The translations under genes and the position numbers were made by a program. Of a stretch of DNA of 23,164 nt, positions 7,146 to 15,119 are shown one piece after another (the first letter of the stretch is position 1; the number at the start of each line of letters is the position of its first letter). The stretch is from Dehalococcoidia bacterium. GTDB lineage: Bacteria; Chloroflexota; Dehalococcoidia; Dehalococcoidales; JAUWYK01. The stretch covers positions 1 through 23,164 of the forward strand of contig JAUWYK010000024.1 in the NCBI GenBank assembly GCA_030615865.1, given 5' to 3'. Under the pieces are notes generated by a model. It did no database searches, was not told the origin of the DNA, and saw nothing but the letters and a program-made list of their open reading frames with translations.

Positions 7146-9248
7146 ATGGTTCCAAGTCGGGAGATATTCTGGAATATTCAGCTTGGTGAAATACTTTATG
7201 TGCTGGCAGCCATAGTAATCGGCATTCTTATTTATGCTGTATACCGTCGCTATAAATTATGGCGGCTGGGCAGACCAGATAATAGGTTTGACCATTTGGG
7301 CAAAAGAATACGGACATTCATAGTTACCGGGGTAGTGGATGGCATAGGGCACCGCAAGTTCTTTGGTGTAGCCGATAACTTGGGACATAGGCCTTTTTCT
7401 ATCAAAGACCTTCTGCCCAGGGAGCTTTACCCGGGAATAGCCCACCTCCTCATTTTTGCCGGCTGCATCATATTGATTCTGGGGGCATTCTTAGATTTTA
7501 TTAGTCACTACCTCTTCCACTTTATGCACGGCAATTTCTATCTAGGCTATTCAGTAGTTGTTGACGCCGGCGGCATACTGGTTCTAATCGGGGTAGTCTT
7601 AGTTATTATCAGGCGCTATGGGCAGAAACCGGATAGGCTGGATAACCAGTGGGAAGACTTGATTGCCCTGGTGCTAATCCTTATCATAGTAGTTACCGGT
7701 TTTATCGTTGAGGGGTTCCGCATCGCTGCCACTGAGCTAAAGACCACCCCAGATTGGGCACTATGGTCGCCTGGCGGCTTTGTCCTGGCTGCCGCCTTTA
7801 GTGGTTTGAGCCAGAGTGCCCTGCTAACCTGGCACTGGATTATGTGGTGGTTTCATGTAATCATCACCCTCGGGGCTATTGGTTATATTGCCCTCTATTG
7901 GAACAAGCTATGGCATATAATTGTTTCCCCGGTAAATGTTTTCTTCCAGTCGCTAAACCCCAGGGGGGCTCTGGTGCCTATTGACCTGGAGGCAGTTGAG
8001 ACCTTTGGTGTAGCCAAGATTGAAGACTTTACCTGGAAGCAGCTAATGGATTTGGATGCCTGCACCCGCTGTGGTCGGTGTCAAGATAGCTGTCCTGCCT
8101 ATATTAGTGGCAAGGCGCTTTCGCCCAAGAAGATGACTCAGGACCTGAAAGTCCATTGGCTGGAAAAAGCCCCTTCTTTGCTTGGCGCTAAGCCCCAGGT
8201 AGCAGAGGGGAACCCGGGGAGCAATGGCCAGGCTCTTATTGGTGAGGTAGTAACCGAAGACGAAATCTGGGACTGCACTACCTGCCGTGCCTGCCAGGAG
8301 GTCTGTCCCGTCTGGGTGGAGCATATTGATAAAGTTATTGATATGAGGCGAAACCTGGTCCTGGAGCAGGCTTCAGTTCCTGAGGCGGCTGAGGGGGCAC
8401 TGAGGAGCATTGAAGCTAGAGGGCACCCGTGGCGGGGGACTACATTAGCTAGGACTGACTGGGCTGATGGGCTTGATATTAAGATTTTAGCCGAAGATAG
8501 TGACATAGACATTCTCTTCTGGGTAGGTTGTACTGAGGCACTGGAAGATAGAAGTGTGAAGGTGGCTCAGGCTCTAGCCAAGCTATTGAAGCTAGCCGAG
8601 GTTAAATTTGGTATCCTCGGAGCTGAGGAAACCTGCTGTGGTGAACCAGCTCGCCGCCTGGGTAATGAGTACCTCTTCCAGATGCAAGCTGAGAAAAATA
8701 TTGAGCTGCTGAAGAATTATAATATAAAGAAGATAGTTACCGCCTGTCCTCATTGCTATAATACGATAAAGAATGAGTATCCCCAGTTCGGGGGAGAGTT
8801 TGAGGTTATTCACCACACCGAGTTTATTGCCAATCTACTGGAACAAGGCGGGCTGAGAATTATCAAGGGCAGTAGAGGAGTAGTGACCTACCAAGATTCC
8901 TGCTATCTGGGTAGATACAATGATATTTATGAGTTACCGAGGCAGATTCTAAATAATATGCCCGATATAACACTGGTTGAGATGGAGCAGAACCGGGAGA
9001 GGGGCTTTTGTTGTGGCGGGGGTGGTGGTCATATGTGGCTGGAAGAGCGCGTTGGCAGGAGAATCAATGAGCTGCGTACTGAGCAGGCGATTGAGGCTAA
9101 GGCTCAAATTATTGCTACCGCCTGCCCCTTCTGCCTGCAAATGTTTGAGGATGGAATAAAGGCAAAGGCGGCTGAAGAATGGCTCAAGGTTATGGATATC
9201 GCTGAGCTGGTGGAAGGGTCAGCAGTATATCGTCCTTATTCTACATAG
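7146..9248 (+). CDS. Membrane Fe-S oxidoreductase, ETF:(mena)quinone oxidoreductase type (EMO/FadF-like)
   Basis: The 700-residue protein fuses a NarI-like cytochrome-b membrane domain (five to six hydrophobic helices, about 12-260) to a soluble HdrD-like part. Two [4Fe-4S] motifs follow: Cys306/309/312/316 and Cys377/380/383/387. Two CCG domains come next: Cys497-498 with CPHC at 534-537, and Cys586, Cys622-623 with CPFC at 660-663. This architecture is known from EMO/FadF proteins that take electrons from reduced ETF during beta-oxidation and pass them to menaquinone, and from related heterodisulfide-reductase-like proteins. An ideal GAAAGGAGAT site precedes the ATG. The nearby acyl-CoA genes support EMO over the Hdr/Tmc alternatives, but no ETF genes are in view. 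All cysteines expected are present. Confidence 0.85.
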   Translation: MVPSREIFWNIQLGEILYVLAAIVIGILIYAVYRRYKLWRLGRPDNRFDHLGKRIRTFIVTGVVDGIGHRKFFGVADNLGHRPFSIKDLLPRELYPGIAHLLIFAGCIILILGAFLDFISHYLFHFMHGNFYLGYSVVVDAGGILVLIGVVLVIIRRYGQKPDRLDNQWEDLIALVLILIIVVTGFIVEGFRIAATELKTTPDWALWSPGGFVLAAAFSGLSQSALLTWHWIMWWFHVIITLGAIGYIALYWNKLWHIIVSPVNVFFQSLNPRGALVPIDLEAVETFGVAKIEDFTWKQLMDLDACTRCGRCQDSCPAYISGKALSPKKMTQDLKVHWLEKAPSLLGAKPQVAEGNPGSNGQALIGEVVTEDEIWDCTTCRACQEVCPVWVEHIDKVIDMRRNLVLEQASVPEAAEGALRSIEARGHPWRGTTLARTDWADGLDIKILAEDSDIDILFWVGCTEALEDRSVKVAQALAKLLKLAEVKFGILGAEETCCGEPARRLGNEYLFQMQAEKNIELLKNYNIKKIVTACPHCYNTIKNEYPQFGGEFEVIHHTEFIANLLEQGGLRIIKGSRGVVTYQDSCYLGRYNDIYELPRQILNNMPDITLVEMEQNRERGFCCGGGGGHMWLEERVGRRINELRTEQAIEAKAQIIATACPFCLQMFEDGIKAKAAEEWLKVMDIAELVEGSAVYRPYST

Positions 9249-9284
9249 TAGTAAACCTTGATAAGAGGGTTAGTTTATTATCGG

Positions 9285-9428
9285 TTAGTCAGATGAGGGC
9301 AGTGGTCTGGGTTCCTGCACCGTCATCAGCTGACCACAGCACTCAACCTCACCCTCACCGGCTTTAGTTATTAAAACCTCGGTTTTACAAACCTCACAAA
9401 GATACCTCTTGCCTAATTGATTTGCCAT
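9285..9428 (-). CDS. Desulforedoxin-like iron protein, second copy
   Basis: This small gene encodes 47 residues. It starts MANQLGKRYLCEVC and has the desulforedoxin iron site: Cys11 and Cys14, then 15 residues, then adjacent Cys30-Cys31 in ECCGQLM. The arrangement matches Desulfovibrio desulforedoxin (Cys-x2-Cys-x15-Cys-Cys), whose homodimer holds one rubredoxin-like iron per chain. It differs from the first copy in a C-terminal extension of about ten residues rich in Pro and Ser. The ATG at 9428 is preceded by GGGGGAT ten bases away. It lies 52 bases after the first copy and probably shares its transcript. Electron carrier or iron donor is inferred from the fold alone. Confidence 0.8.
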   Translation of the reverse strand: MANQLGKRYLCEVCKTEVLITKAGEGEVECCGQLMTVQEPRPLPSSD

Positions 9429-9480
9429 TTTTCTGCAATCCCCCGTTTTACAAGTAAACTGGCTCCGAGCGACTATAGGC

Positions 9481-9600
9481 TTAAGTCTTTAAAACCATTG
9501 GCTGACCACAGCATTTGACCTGCCCATCGCCTGGCCTAGTAACAATCAATTCAGTGCCGCATTTCTCACAGCGATATCTCTTACCAACCTGGTTAGCCAT
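9481..9600 (-). CDS. Desulforedoxin-like iron protein, first copy
   Basis: A 39-residue protein, MANQVGKRYRCEKCGTE…, with Cys11, Cys14, Cys30 and Cys31 in exactly the desulforedoxin spacing, ending KCCGQPMVLKT. Length and motif match stand-alone desulforedoxin (about 37 residues) and the FeS4 domain at the head of desulfoferrodoxin; no superoxide-reductase domain follows. The ATG at 9600 has a near-perfect GGAGGTG site eight bases upstream (9609-9615). It begins 33 bases after the acyl-CoA ligase stop on the same strand, so it is probably expressed with the ligase. The shared MANQ-x-GKRY start shows the two copies arose by tandem duplication. Partner proteins are unknown. Confidence 0.85.
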   Translation of the reverse strand: MANQVGKRYRCEKCGTELIVTRPGDGQVKCCGQPMVLKT

Positions 9601-9633
9601 TATGCTTTCACCTCCAAAAATCTCTATCAGCCG

Positions 9634-11193
9634 TTATGACTGACCATACTGTTCTCTAAGAATCCGCTTCAGTATCTTCCCGGTAGAGGTTCGAGGAAGC
9701 TCGTCAATAAAGACCACAGACCTGGGTCTCTTGAAGCCAGCTATCTTGTCCCGACAGAAGTCTATCAGCTCTTCGGCAGTAGCAGTTTTCCCCGGTTTAA
9801 GGACTACCACCGCCCTGGGCTCCTGCCCCCATTCCGGGTCGGGAACACCGATTACCGCTACCTCTTGAACCGCAGGGTGAGCATAGAGCACATTTTCTAT
9901 CTCTTCCGGTGAGATATTCTCCCCGCCACGGATAATCAAGTCATCAGCCCGAGCTGCCAAGTAGAAGTAGCCCTCTTCATCCATATAGCCCATATCACCG
10001 GTACGAAGCCAGCCGTCTTTGGTAAAGGCTTTAGCCGTCTTTTCTTCGTCTTTCCAGTATCCGGTCATAACCCTGGGTCCTCTGGCTACGATTTCACCGA
10101 CCTCACCTATTGGCACTTCCTTATCTGCCTCGTCAACGACCTTCATCTCAACATCACCAAGCGGCTTGCCGATAGAAGAAGAGAGCCTCTTAAGCTTTTT
10201 CTGCTTTTCTTCATCGGTTCCGCTGATAACGTGGTCCTCAGGAGTGAGCGTGGTTATGGTGGAAGCGGTCTCCGTCCCACCATAGGCATTAATGAACATT
10301 ACGTTGGGGAGAAGCTCCATTGCCTTCTTTATCACCTCAAAGGGCATAGGGGCAGCGCCATAGGTTATAACTTTAAGACTACTGAGGTCATACTTTTGGA
10401 AATCAGGGCTATCTATAAGCCACTTGAGCATAGTTGGCACCAGCATAGCTCGGTTGGCCTTCTCCCTTTCTACTGTCTCCAGCCATTCCTTGACCTCGAA
10501 CTGTTTCATCATGGCTAGGGTTCTGCCTCCGTAGGTTGCCGCCAGCATAGCCTGAATTCCAGCTACATGGTACAGGGGCATAGTAAGCAGGTTGGTCTCC
10601 TCAATCTCAGGGTCAACCGGGCTCACGTTATCCAGGACATAGACGCTAAAGCTATTGTGGGTAAACGGCACCCCCTTGGGTAGCCCGGTAGTCCCAGCGG
10701 TATACATTAGCACAGTGTTATCATCATCGCTAATCTCGACAGACACCTCTTGTGAGGAGGCTTGAGCCAGTAGCTCATCATAGCTCTGCATCCCTTCAGG
10801 CTTGGTTTCGATGCAGATGAAGTGTTTCAGCAAAGGCAGGTCAGGGCGCATGGCATTCACCAAATCTACATAGCGTTCGCTAACAAAGAGAGTACTAGCC
10901 CCTGAGTTGTCAAGCATATGAGTTAGTTCCCTTTGCTTTGCCCTGAAATTCAGTGGCACAAAGATAGCGCCGATTTTGGCTACGGCATAGTAAGCTTCAA
11001 GATGCTGATTGCAGTTGACCTGAAGAATGGCAACACGGTCGCCTTTTTGTATACCCAGGTCGGTTAAGGCATTGGCTAGCCTGTTTACCCGTTCAGCAAT
11101 GTCTTTGAAGCTGTACCTTTTGCTTTCGAAAACTACGGCTGTCCTGTCTGGGCAGATTGCAGTAGCGATATCAAGAAACTCAGCAGTGTTCAC
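9634..11193 (-). CDS. AMP-forming acyl-CoA synthetase
   Basis: ANL-superfamily ligase that activates a carboxylic acid to its CoA thioester through an acyl-adenylate in the cytoplasm. Motifs in order: P-loop YTAGTTGLPKGV at 164-175, YGGTET before the adenylate site, RTGDMGY, the hinge region ARADDLIIRGGENISPEE, and the catalytic lysine motif PRTSTGKILKR at the C-terminus. The start is taken as GTG 11193 (MNTAEFLDIA…, 519 residues) because GGAGGG lies just upstream. A TTG at 11238 would add 15 residues but falls at the predicted transcription start. Chain-length or aromatic specificity cannot be read reliably. It is followed by the two desulforedoxin-like genes and faces the thiolase set across a divergent promoter region. 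Confidence 0.93.
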   Translation of the reverse strand: MNTAEFLDIATAICPDRTAVVFESKRYSFKDIAERVNRLANALTDLGIQKGDRVAILQVNCNQHLEAYYAVAKIGAIFVPLNFRAKQRELTHMLDNSGASTLFVSERYVDLVNAMRPDLPLLKHFICIETKPEGMQSYDELLAQASSQEVSVEISDDDNTVLMYTAGTTGLPKGVPFTHNSFSVYVLDNVSPVDPEIEETNLLTMPLYHVAGIQAMLAATYGGRTLAMMKQFEVKEWLETVEREKANRAMLVPTMLKWLIDSPDFQKYDLSSLKVITYGAAPMPFEVIKKAMELLPNVMFINAYGGTETASTITTLTPEDHVISGTDEEKQKKLKRLSSSIGKPLGDVEMKVVDEADKEVPIGEVGEIVARGPRVMTGYWKDEEKTAKAFTKDGWLRTGDMGYMDEEGYFYLAARADDLIIRGGENISPEEIENVLYAHPAVQEVAVIGVPDPEWGQEPRAVVVLKPGKTATAEELIDFCRDKIAGFKRPRSVVFIDELPRTSTGKILKRILREQYGQS

Positions 11194-11242
11194 CTTACCC
11201 TCCAATATAGAACTAAGCGAAGGCAATTCAGCGAGCAACCTT

Positions 11243-11272
11243 ATTGTAGTTAAAACCCCTCATTAATGTCAA
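11243..11272 (-). promoter_or_regulatory. promoter of the acyl-CoA synthetase operon
   Basis: On the minus strand TTGACA (11272-11267), an 18-base spacer and TACAAT (11248-11243) give a near-consensus sigma-70 promoter. Transcription would start near 11236, leaving about 43 bases of leader before the GTG at 11193 and excluding the TTG at 11238 as start codon. Confidence 0.65.
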
Positions 11273-11298
11273 CAGTGTTGGGCTCACTCGGAGGTGCG

Positions 11299-11327
11299 TT
11301 GACAATTACGATAAAGTTAGGTATTAT
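11299..11327 (+). promoter_or_regulatory. promoter of the thiolase operon
   Basis: TTGACA (11299-11304), 17 bases, TATTAT (11322-11327): a near-consensus promoter pointing to the thiolase. The two divergent -35 boxes are only 26 bases apart, so one regulator could act on both operons. The predicted leader is long, about 155 bases, ending in a strong AGGAGGTG site; I see no known riboswitch in it, and a 70-codon frame through it overlaps the promoter and looks non-coding. Confidence 0.65.
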
Positions 11328-11488
11328 TACAAATGTCCCCAAGCCTCTGCCAAGTGCAGCCGGCGAATCTCCACCGTTTACCAGAGGAATGAAACGAGAA
11401 AAGCTGACGCCAATATATATCCAAGTTCTATTCCTGGCTAGGGGGCTTCTAAAAAACCAAATAGTTTCATACATTTAGGAGGTGTTAA

Positions 11489-12757
11489 ATGCAAAAAAGA
11501 AGGAAACTGGGAAGAGGAGTAGCTATGGTTGGCGCTGGGATGTCAAAATTTGGCCTGTTTAAGGATAAAGACGCAAGGGATTTACTTGTTGAAGCTTATG
11601 ATGAAATGCTTTCCTCGGTAGATAAAGGCGTCGACCCTAATGATATTGAGGCTATGTGGATGGGGAATTTTACCAGCGATTTCTATGTGCATCAAGGGCA
11701 TTGGGGACCTATAGTAGCTGATTTGCTTGGGCATGTACCAAAGCCAGTAACAAGAACAGAAGGTGCATGTGCTTCTGCCACACTTGCTTTTAGAGACGCC
11801 GTCCTTGCTATAGCTTCTGGATTCTATGATGTCGTTTTGGCTGGCGGGTTAGAAGAAATGTCAAAAGTTACTACCGAGGAGGCTACAGAAGGTCTGGCGC
11901 TGGCGCTTGATGGGCAGTACGAAGGGATAGCTGGATTTACCTTTCCCGGGGTTTTTGCGGCTACAGCTAAAGCATATTTTGAAAAATATGGAGCCACCCA
12001 TGAGCACCTTATGAATGTTACCATTAAAAGCCACAATAATGCTCGTTTTAACCCAAAGGCACAATTCAATGCTTCTGTCCGTGATATTATGAATAGCAGG
12101 ATTGAGCGCGCCAAGAAGAGAGGCGACCCTGTCCCGACTTGGAAAGATGAGAGGGAATTCCTTCGTGACCTTAATTTTAATCCTATGGTTGCTTGGCCAC
12201 TACAGGTCTTCGATTGCTGCCCTATAAGTGATGGAGCAAGTTGTATATTACTGGTGGCTGAGGAAATAGCCAGAAACTTCACCGATAATCCTATATATGT
12301 CATTGGTATGGGACAGGGCAGTGGTAGACCTCTACATACCAAAGAGGACCTTACCTATTTTGAAGCAAATAGATACGCCGCCAAAGAGGCTTATGAATTA
12401 TCAGGAATTAAACCTGAAGATATTCAATTTGCTGAGGTACACGATTGCTTTTCTATTGCTGAGATTATTCATATTGAAGACCTTGGCTTCTTCAAGCCCG
12501 GGGAAGGGTATAAAGCCGTAGAAGAGGGCTTAACCAGATTAGATGGTCCAAAGCCAATTAATACTTCAGGCGGGCTTAAATGCAAAGGACACCCGGTAGG
12601 AGCAACAGGAACAGCCCAAATGTATGAGGTCTGGAAGCAATTAAGGGTTGAAGCCGGAGAAAGGCAAATTCCAAATAAGAATTTGCGAATCGGAGCAACC
12701 CACAACCTGGGAGGAACCGGAGGAACTTGTACGCTTAGTATTTTTGAAAGGAGATAA
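11489..12757 (+). CDS. SCP2/archaeal-type thiolase (acetyl-CoA C-acyltransferase family)
   Basis: Cytoplasmic thiolase-fold enzyme that makes or breaks beta-ketoacyl-CoA. The 422-residue product has the acyl-accepting Cys94 in TEGACASA, His318 in EVHDCFS and His368 in CKGHPVGATG, with a GGTGGTC end (Cys414), as in the archaeal/SCP2 branch that works with a DUF35 protein. Residues about 203-230 form a charged insert (…RAKKRGDPVPTWKDER…) between the usual DIMNS and NPMVAWPL segments, longer than in simple archaeal thiolases. AGGAGGTG lies six bases before the ATG. The DUF35 gene starts four bases after the stop. Codons here look more A/T-rich than in neighbouring operons, by eye only. Degradative versus synthetic direction is undecided. 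Confidence 0.9.
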   Translation: MQKRRKLGRGVAMVGAGMSKFGLFKDKDARDLLVEAYDEMLSSVDKGVDPNDIEAMWMGNFTSDFYVHQGHWGPIVADLLGHVPKPVTRTEGACASATLAFRDAVLAIASGFYDVVLAGGLEEMSKVTTEEATEGLALALDGQYEGIAGFTFPGVFAATAKAYFEKYGATHEHLMNVTIKSHNNARFNPKAQFNASVRDIMNSRIERAKKRGDPVPTWKDEREFLRDLNFNPMVAWPLQVFDCCPISDGASCILLVAEEIARNFTDNPIYVIGMGQGSGRPLHTKEDLTYFEANRYAAKEAYELSGIKPEDIQFAEVHDCFSIAEIIHIEDLGFFKPGEGYKAVEEGLTRLDGPKPINTSGGLKCKGHPVGATGTAQMYEVWKQLRVEAGERQIPNKNLRIGATHNLGGTGGTCTLSIFERR

Positions 12758-12761
12758 GGCT

Positions 12762-13178
12762 ATGGAGGAAAGACCTATTTCTACCATTTCTTTTCATCAA
12801 TTTCTCAACGAAGAAAAACTTATGGGTTCAAAATGCAAGAAGTGCGGTACCCTTTTCTCACCGCCTCGTCCTATTTGTTTTAAATGTTTTAGTAGAGAAA
12901 TGGAGTGGGCTGAACTAAAGGGTAAAGGGAAGCTTCTTACCTTTACCTGTATATATGTGGGTCCTCCTTGGATGATAGCCGAGGGGTATGACAGAAAGCA
13001 CCCTTACTGCTCAGGAGTGGTGGAGCTGGAGGAAGGGGTAAGGATTGATGCTCGCATTGAGGGGGTTGATGCAACCAACCCTGAAGCTATAAAAATTGGT
13101 ACCCCGCTTACGGCTGAGTTCCTACACCGTGGTGAAGAGGGGAAAATGAAAACCTTTCTGGCATTTAAGCCTTTATAG
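12762..13178 (+). CDS. Zn-ribbon OB-fold protein (DUF35/ChsH2-like thiolase partner)
   Basis: A 138-residue protein with a rubredoxin-like zinc ribbon (Cys25, Cys28, Cys39, Cys42) and then an OB-fold (GKGKLLTFTCIYVGPP … GVVELEEGVRIDARI). DUF35 proteins bind thiolase-type or hydratase enzymes and handle the CoA substrate; in archaea one bridges thiolase and HMG-CoA synthase. The frame is open upstream to 12648 within the thiolase, but the ATG at 12762 has AAGGAGA eight bases before it and gives a normal family start. Direct coupling to the thiolase implies a complex. No HMG-CoA synthase is present, so the archaeal shuttling role cannot be assumed. Confidence 0.9.
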   Translation: MEERPISTISFHQFLNEEKLMGSKCKKCGTLFSPPRPICFKCFSREMEWAELKGKGKLLTFTCIYVGPPWMIAEGYDRKHPYCSGVVELEEGVRIDARIEGVDATNPEAIKIGTPLTAEFLHRGEEGKMKTFLAFKPL

Positions 13179-13217
13179 CTCAGTAAGGCAAGCGCAAGGT
13201 GGAGGGGATACCATAAT

Positions 13218-14078
13218 ATGGTCGAAGGAGATTCATATCTATTTGCCGGGATTGACCTCGGTTCCACCATGACCAAGGTGGTGATTATGGACATGGACGG
13301 GGGGATTCGCTCTCGGGTCATTGGTCCTACCGGTGCTGAGCATCGCCGCTTAGCCAACAGGGTGATGGAGGAAGCACTAGAGCAGGCTAATCTATCCTTC
13401 GATGAAATATCTTTAGTGGTAGCCACCGGCTACGGTAGGATTAACGTTCCTTTTGCCGACCGTCAGATTACTGAATTAACCTGTCACGCCAAAGGAGTGT
13501 CCAGTCTCTTCCCTTCAGTCAGAGTAGCTCTTGATATTGGCGGGCAGGACGCTAAGGGGCTCAAGATTCGTGATGGTAAGCTAATCAACTTTGTTATGAA
13601 TGATAAGTGCGCCGCGGGAACGGGTAGGTTTCTGGAAGTTATTGCCGACGCCCTCGGACTCAAGTTAGAGGAACTAGGAAGTATCTCCTCAAAATCTAAA
13701 AATAAGGTCAAGATTAGCAACACTTGTACTGTTTTTGCCCAGCAGGAGGTCATATCTCGCCTCTCTGAGGGGGTAGCATTGGAAGATATTGTGGCTGGAC
13801 TTCATGATGCTATAGCCAGCCGGGCAGTGGGGCTGATAAGGAGGTTGAAGATAGAGCCTGATGTGGTGTTTACCGGCGGCGTAGCTATGAATAGCGGGGT
13901 TGTGAACGCGGTGAGAGAGAACCTGAACTGTGACGTTTTTGTCCCTGAAGAACCGCTCCTCAGCGGAGCAATAGGTGCTGCCTTACTAGCAAGGGAACTC
14001 GCTATGGAAGCCCTGGCCAGAGGTGAGCCTGTCGCAAGAAAGGGACGCCGCTTGGAGGAAGCTACTTTCTTCAAGTAG
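13218..14078 (+). CDS. BcrA/BadF/HgdC-type activase ATPase of 2-hydroxyacyl-CoA dehydratase or benzoyl-CoA reductase family
   Basis: ASKHA-fold ATPase whose homodimer holds one [4Fe-4S] cluster and, on ATP hydrolysis, injects a low-potential electron into a partner enzyme. The 286-residue product has GIDLGSTMTKVVIMD (phosphate-1), the cluster ligands Cys131 in NDKCAAGTGRF and Cys170 in NTCTVFAQQE (39 apart, as in HgdC), ALDIGGQDAK and FTGGVAMNSGV. It lies 39 bases after the DUF35 gene with GGAGGGG before the ATG. No dehydratase or reductase subunits occur in the window, so it is an orphan here. Oxygen sensitivity of such proteins fits an anaerobe. Which partner it serves is unknown. Confidence 0.9.
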   Translation: MVEGDSYLFAGIDLGSTMTKVVIMDMDGGIRSRVIGPTGAEHRRLANRVMEEALEQANLSFDEISLVVATGYGRINVPFADRQITELTCHAKGVSSLFPSVRVALDIGGQDAKGLKIRDGKLINFVMNDKCAAGTGRFLEVIADALGLKLEELGSISSKSKNKVKISNTCTVFAQQEVISRLSEGVALEDIVAGLHDAIASRAVGLIRRLKIEPDVVFTGGVAMNSGVVNAVRENLNCDVFVPEEPLLSGAIGAALLARELAMEALARGEPVARKGRRLEEATFFK

Positions 14079-14106
14079 GGGATAAATTGAGTATGGCTTG
14101 GTTCAG

Positions 14107-15066
14107 TTAGCGTGAAGGAAACCAGTTAAACCGCTTAATAATGTTTAAGGCCGCAGAATGGGGATTGGTTTTTCTCTGTACTAAGTCTTCGGCTAGTTTT
14201 TCTAAGTAACCGTCTTTATCAATCCTCTGGTTAATATAATTCTTAAGCAAACCTTCCATAGTCTCAATCAACTCTAATTTCGCTCTTTGCTTCCGGCGTT
14301 GCTTCAGTTCACCACTACAGGTGAGGAATTCTTTATGCCGGAAAATTTCCTTGGCTAATTCCTCAGTGCCTTTACTTAAGATTGCCTCGGTTAAGACTAT
14401 ACCCGGCTTCCACTTACCGGGGAGGTTAGCCCTCATCCCAAGCATAACTTCCAGTTCCATCCTTAGATTGTCAGCACCATCTCTATCTGCCTTATTTATG
14501 ACAAAAATGTCAGCCGCTTCCAGGATGCCAGCTTTCATCATTTGAATTTCATCTCCCATCCCCGGAGTCAAGATAATAATAGATGTGTCAGCAACCCTGG
14601 CAATATTTATATCTGCCTGTCCTGTGCCCACAGTCTCAACCAAGATAATATCCTTGCCCATGGCATCCATAACATGAATCGTACTCACTGTAGCCTTGGA
14701 TAATCCCCCTGCCCAGTGCCTTGTGGCTAAGCTTCTAATAAATACATCCTTATCGGTGCTATGTTTTTGCATCCTTACTCTATCGCCTAATATTGCCCCG
14801 CCAGTGAAGGGGCTTGTAGGGTCAGTAGCAATAACACCAACTGTCATATTTTCCCTTCTGAAGATACCTATTAGGTTATCAATTATTGTGCTCTTGCCTA
14901 CGCCGGGGGCACCGGTTACTCCAACTATGTAGGCTCTTCCAGTATGGGGGTAGATGCTGTTCAATTCTTCCACCGCATCTGGTGCCTCATCTTCTAAGTG
15001 TCTCATAAGTCTAGCTGCTGCTGGAACATTGCCTTCTAATATTTTGCTTGCTAGTTCTGTCTTCAT
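14107..15066 (-). CDS. meaB: MeaB/ArgK-type G3E GTPase, B12-mutase chaperone
   Basis: MeaB-family GTPases guard adenosylcobalamin loading and repair of methylmalonyl-CoA mutase and related acyl-CoA mutases. The 319-residue product has an N-terminal helical segment, Walker A GAPGVGKST at 52-60, the switch-region motif DPTSPFTGGAILGDRVRM, VETVGTGQAD, the base-specific NKAD motif, and the C-terminal helical dimerisation arm. It is the last gene of the minus-strand crotonase-sirtuin group, 53 bases after the sirtuin stop, and its 3' end converges on the activase with 28 bases between them. The ribosome site is weak. No mutase subunit lies in the window, so the client (methylmalonyl-, isobutyryl- or another acyl-CoA mutase) is unknown. 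Confidence 0.92.
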   Translation of the reverse strand: MKTELASKILEGNVPAAARLMRHLEDEAPDAVEELNSIYPHTGRAYIVGVTGAPGVGKSTIIDNLIGIFRRENMTVGVIATDPTSPFTGGAILGDRVRMQKHSTDKDVFIRSLATRHWAGGLSKATVSTIHVMDAMGKDIILVETVGTGQADINIARVADTSIIILTPGMGDEIQMMKAGILEAADIFVINKADRDGADNLRMELEVMLGMRANLPGKWKPGIVLTEAILSKGTEELAKEIFRHKEFLTCSGELKQRRKQRAKLELIETMEGLLKNYINQRIDKDGYLEKLAEDLVQRKTNPHSAALNIIKRFNWFPSR

Positions 15067-15119
15067 TTTCTGTTTGTGCCAGCCTGTTTAACGGCTTTAT
15101 CTCCCATTTACTCAGTTGC

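Noticed and set aside
7146..9248. Respiratory nitrate reductase gamma subunit
   Set aside because: Only the membrane part is NarI-like; the two ferredoxin motifs and two CCG domains define an HdrD/EMO-type fusion, and no NarGH genes are present.
11236..11238. TTG at 11238 as start of the acyl-CoA synthetase
   Set aside because: It coincides with the predicted transcription start, and GTG 11193 has a GGAGGG site and a family-like N-terminus.
11266..11478. 70-codon plus-strand frame in the thiolase leader
   Set aside because: It begins upstream of the promoter, has no ribosome site and no recognisable protein pattern; the antisense frame there is equally unconvincing.
12648..12761. Longer form of the DUF35 protein starting inside the thiolase gene
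   Set aside because: The upstream residues do not resemble the family, and ATG 12762 has a good ribosome site.
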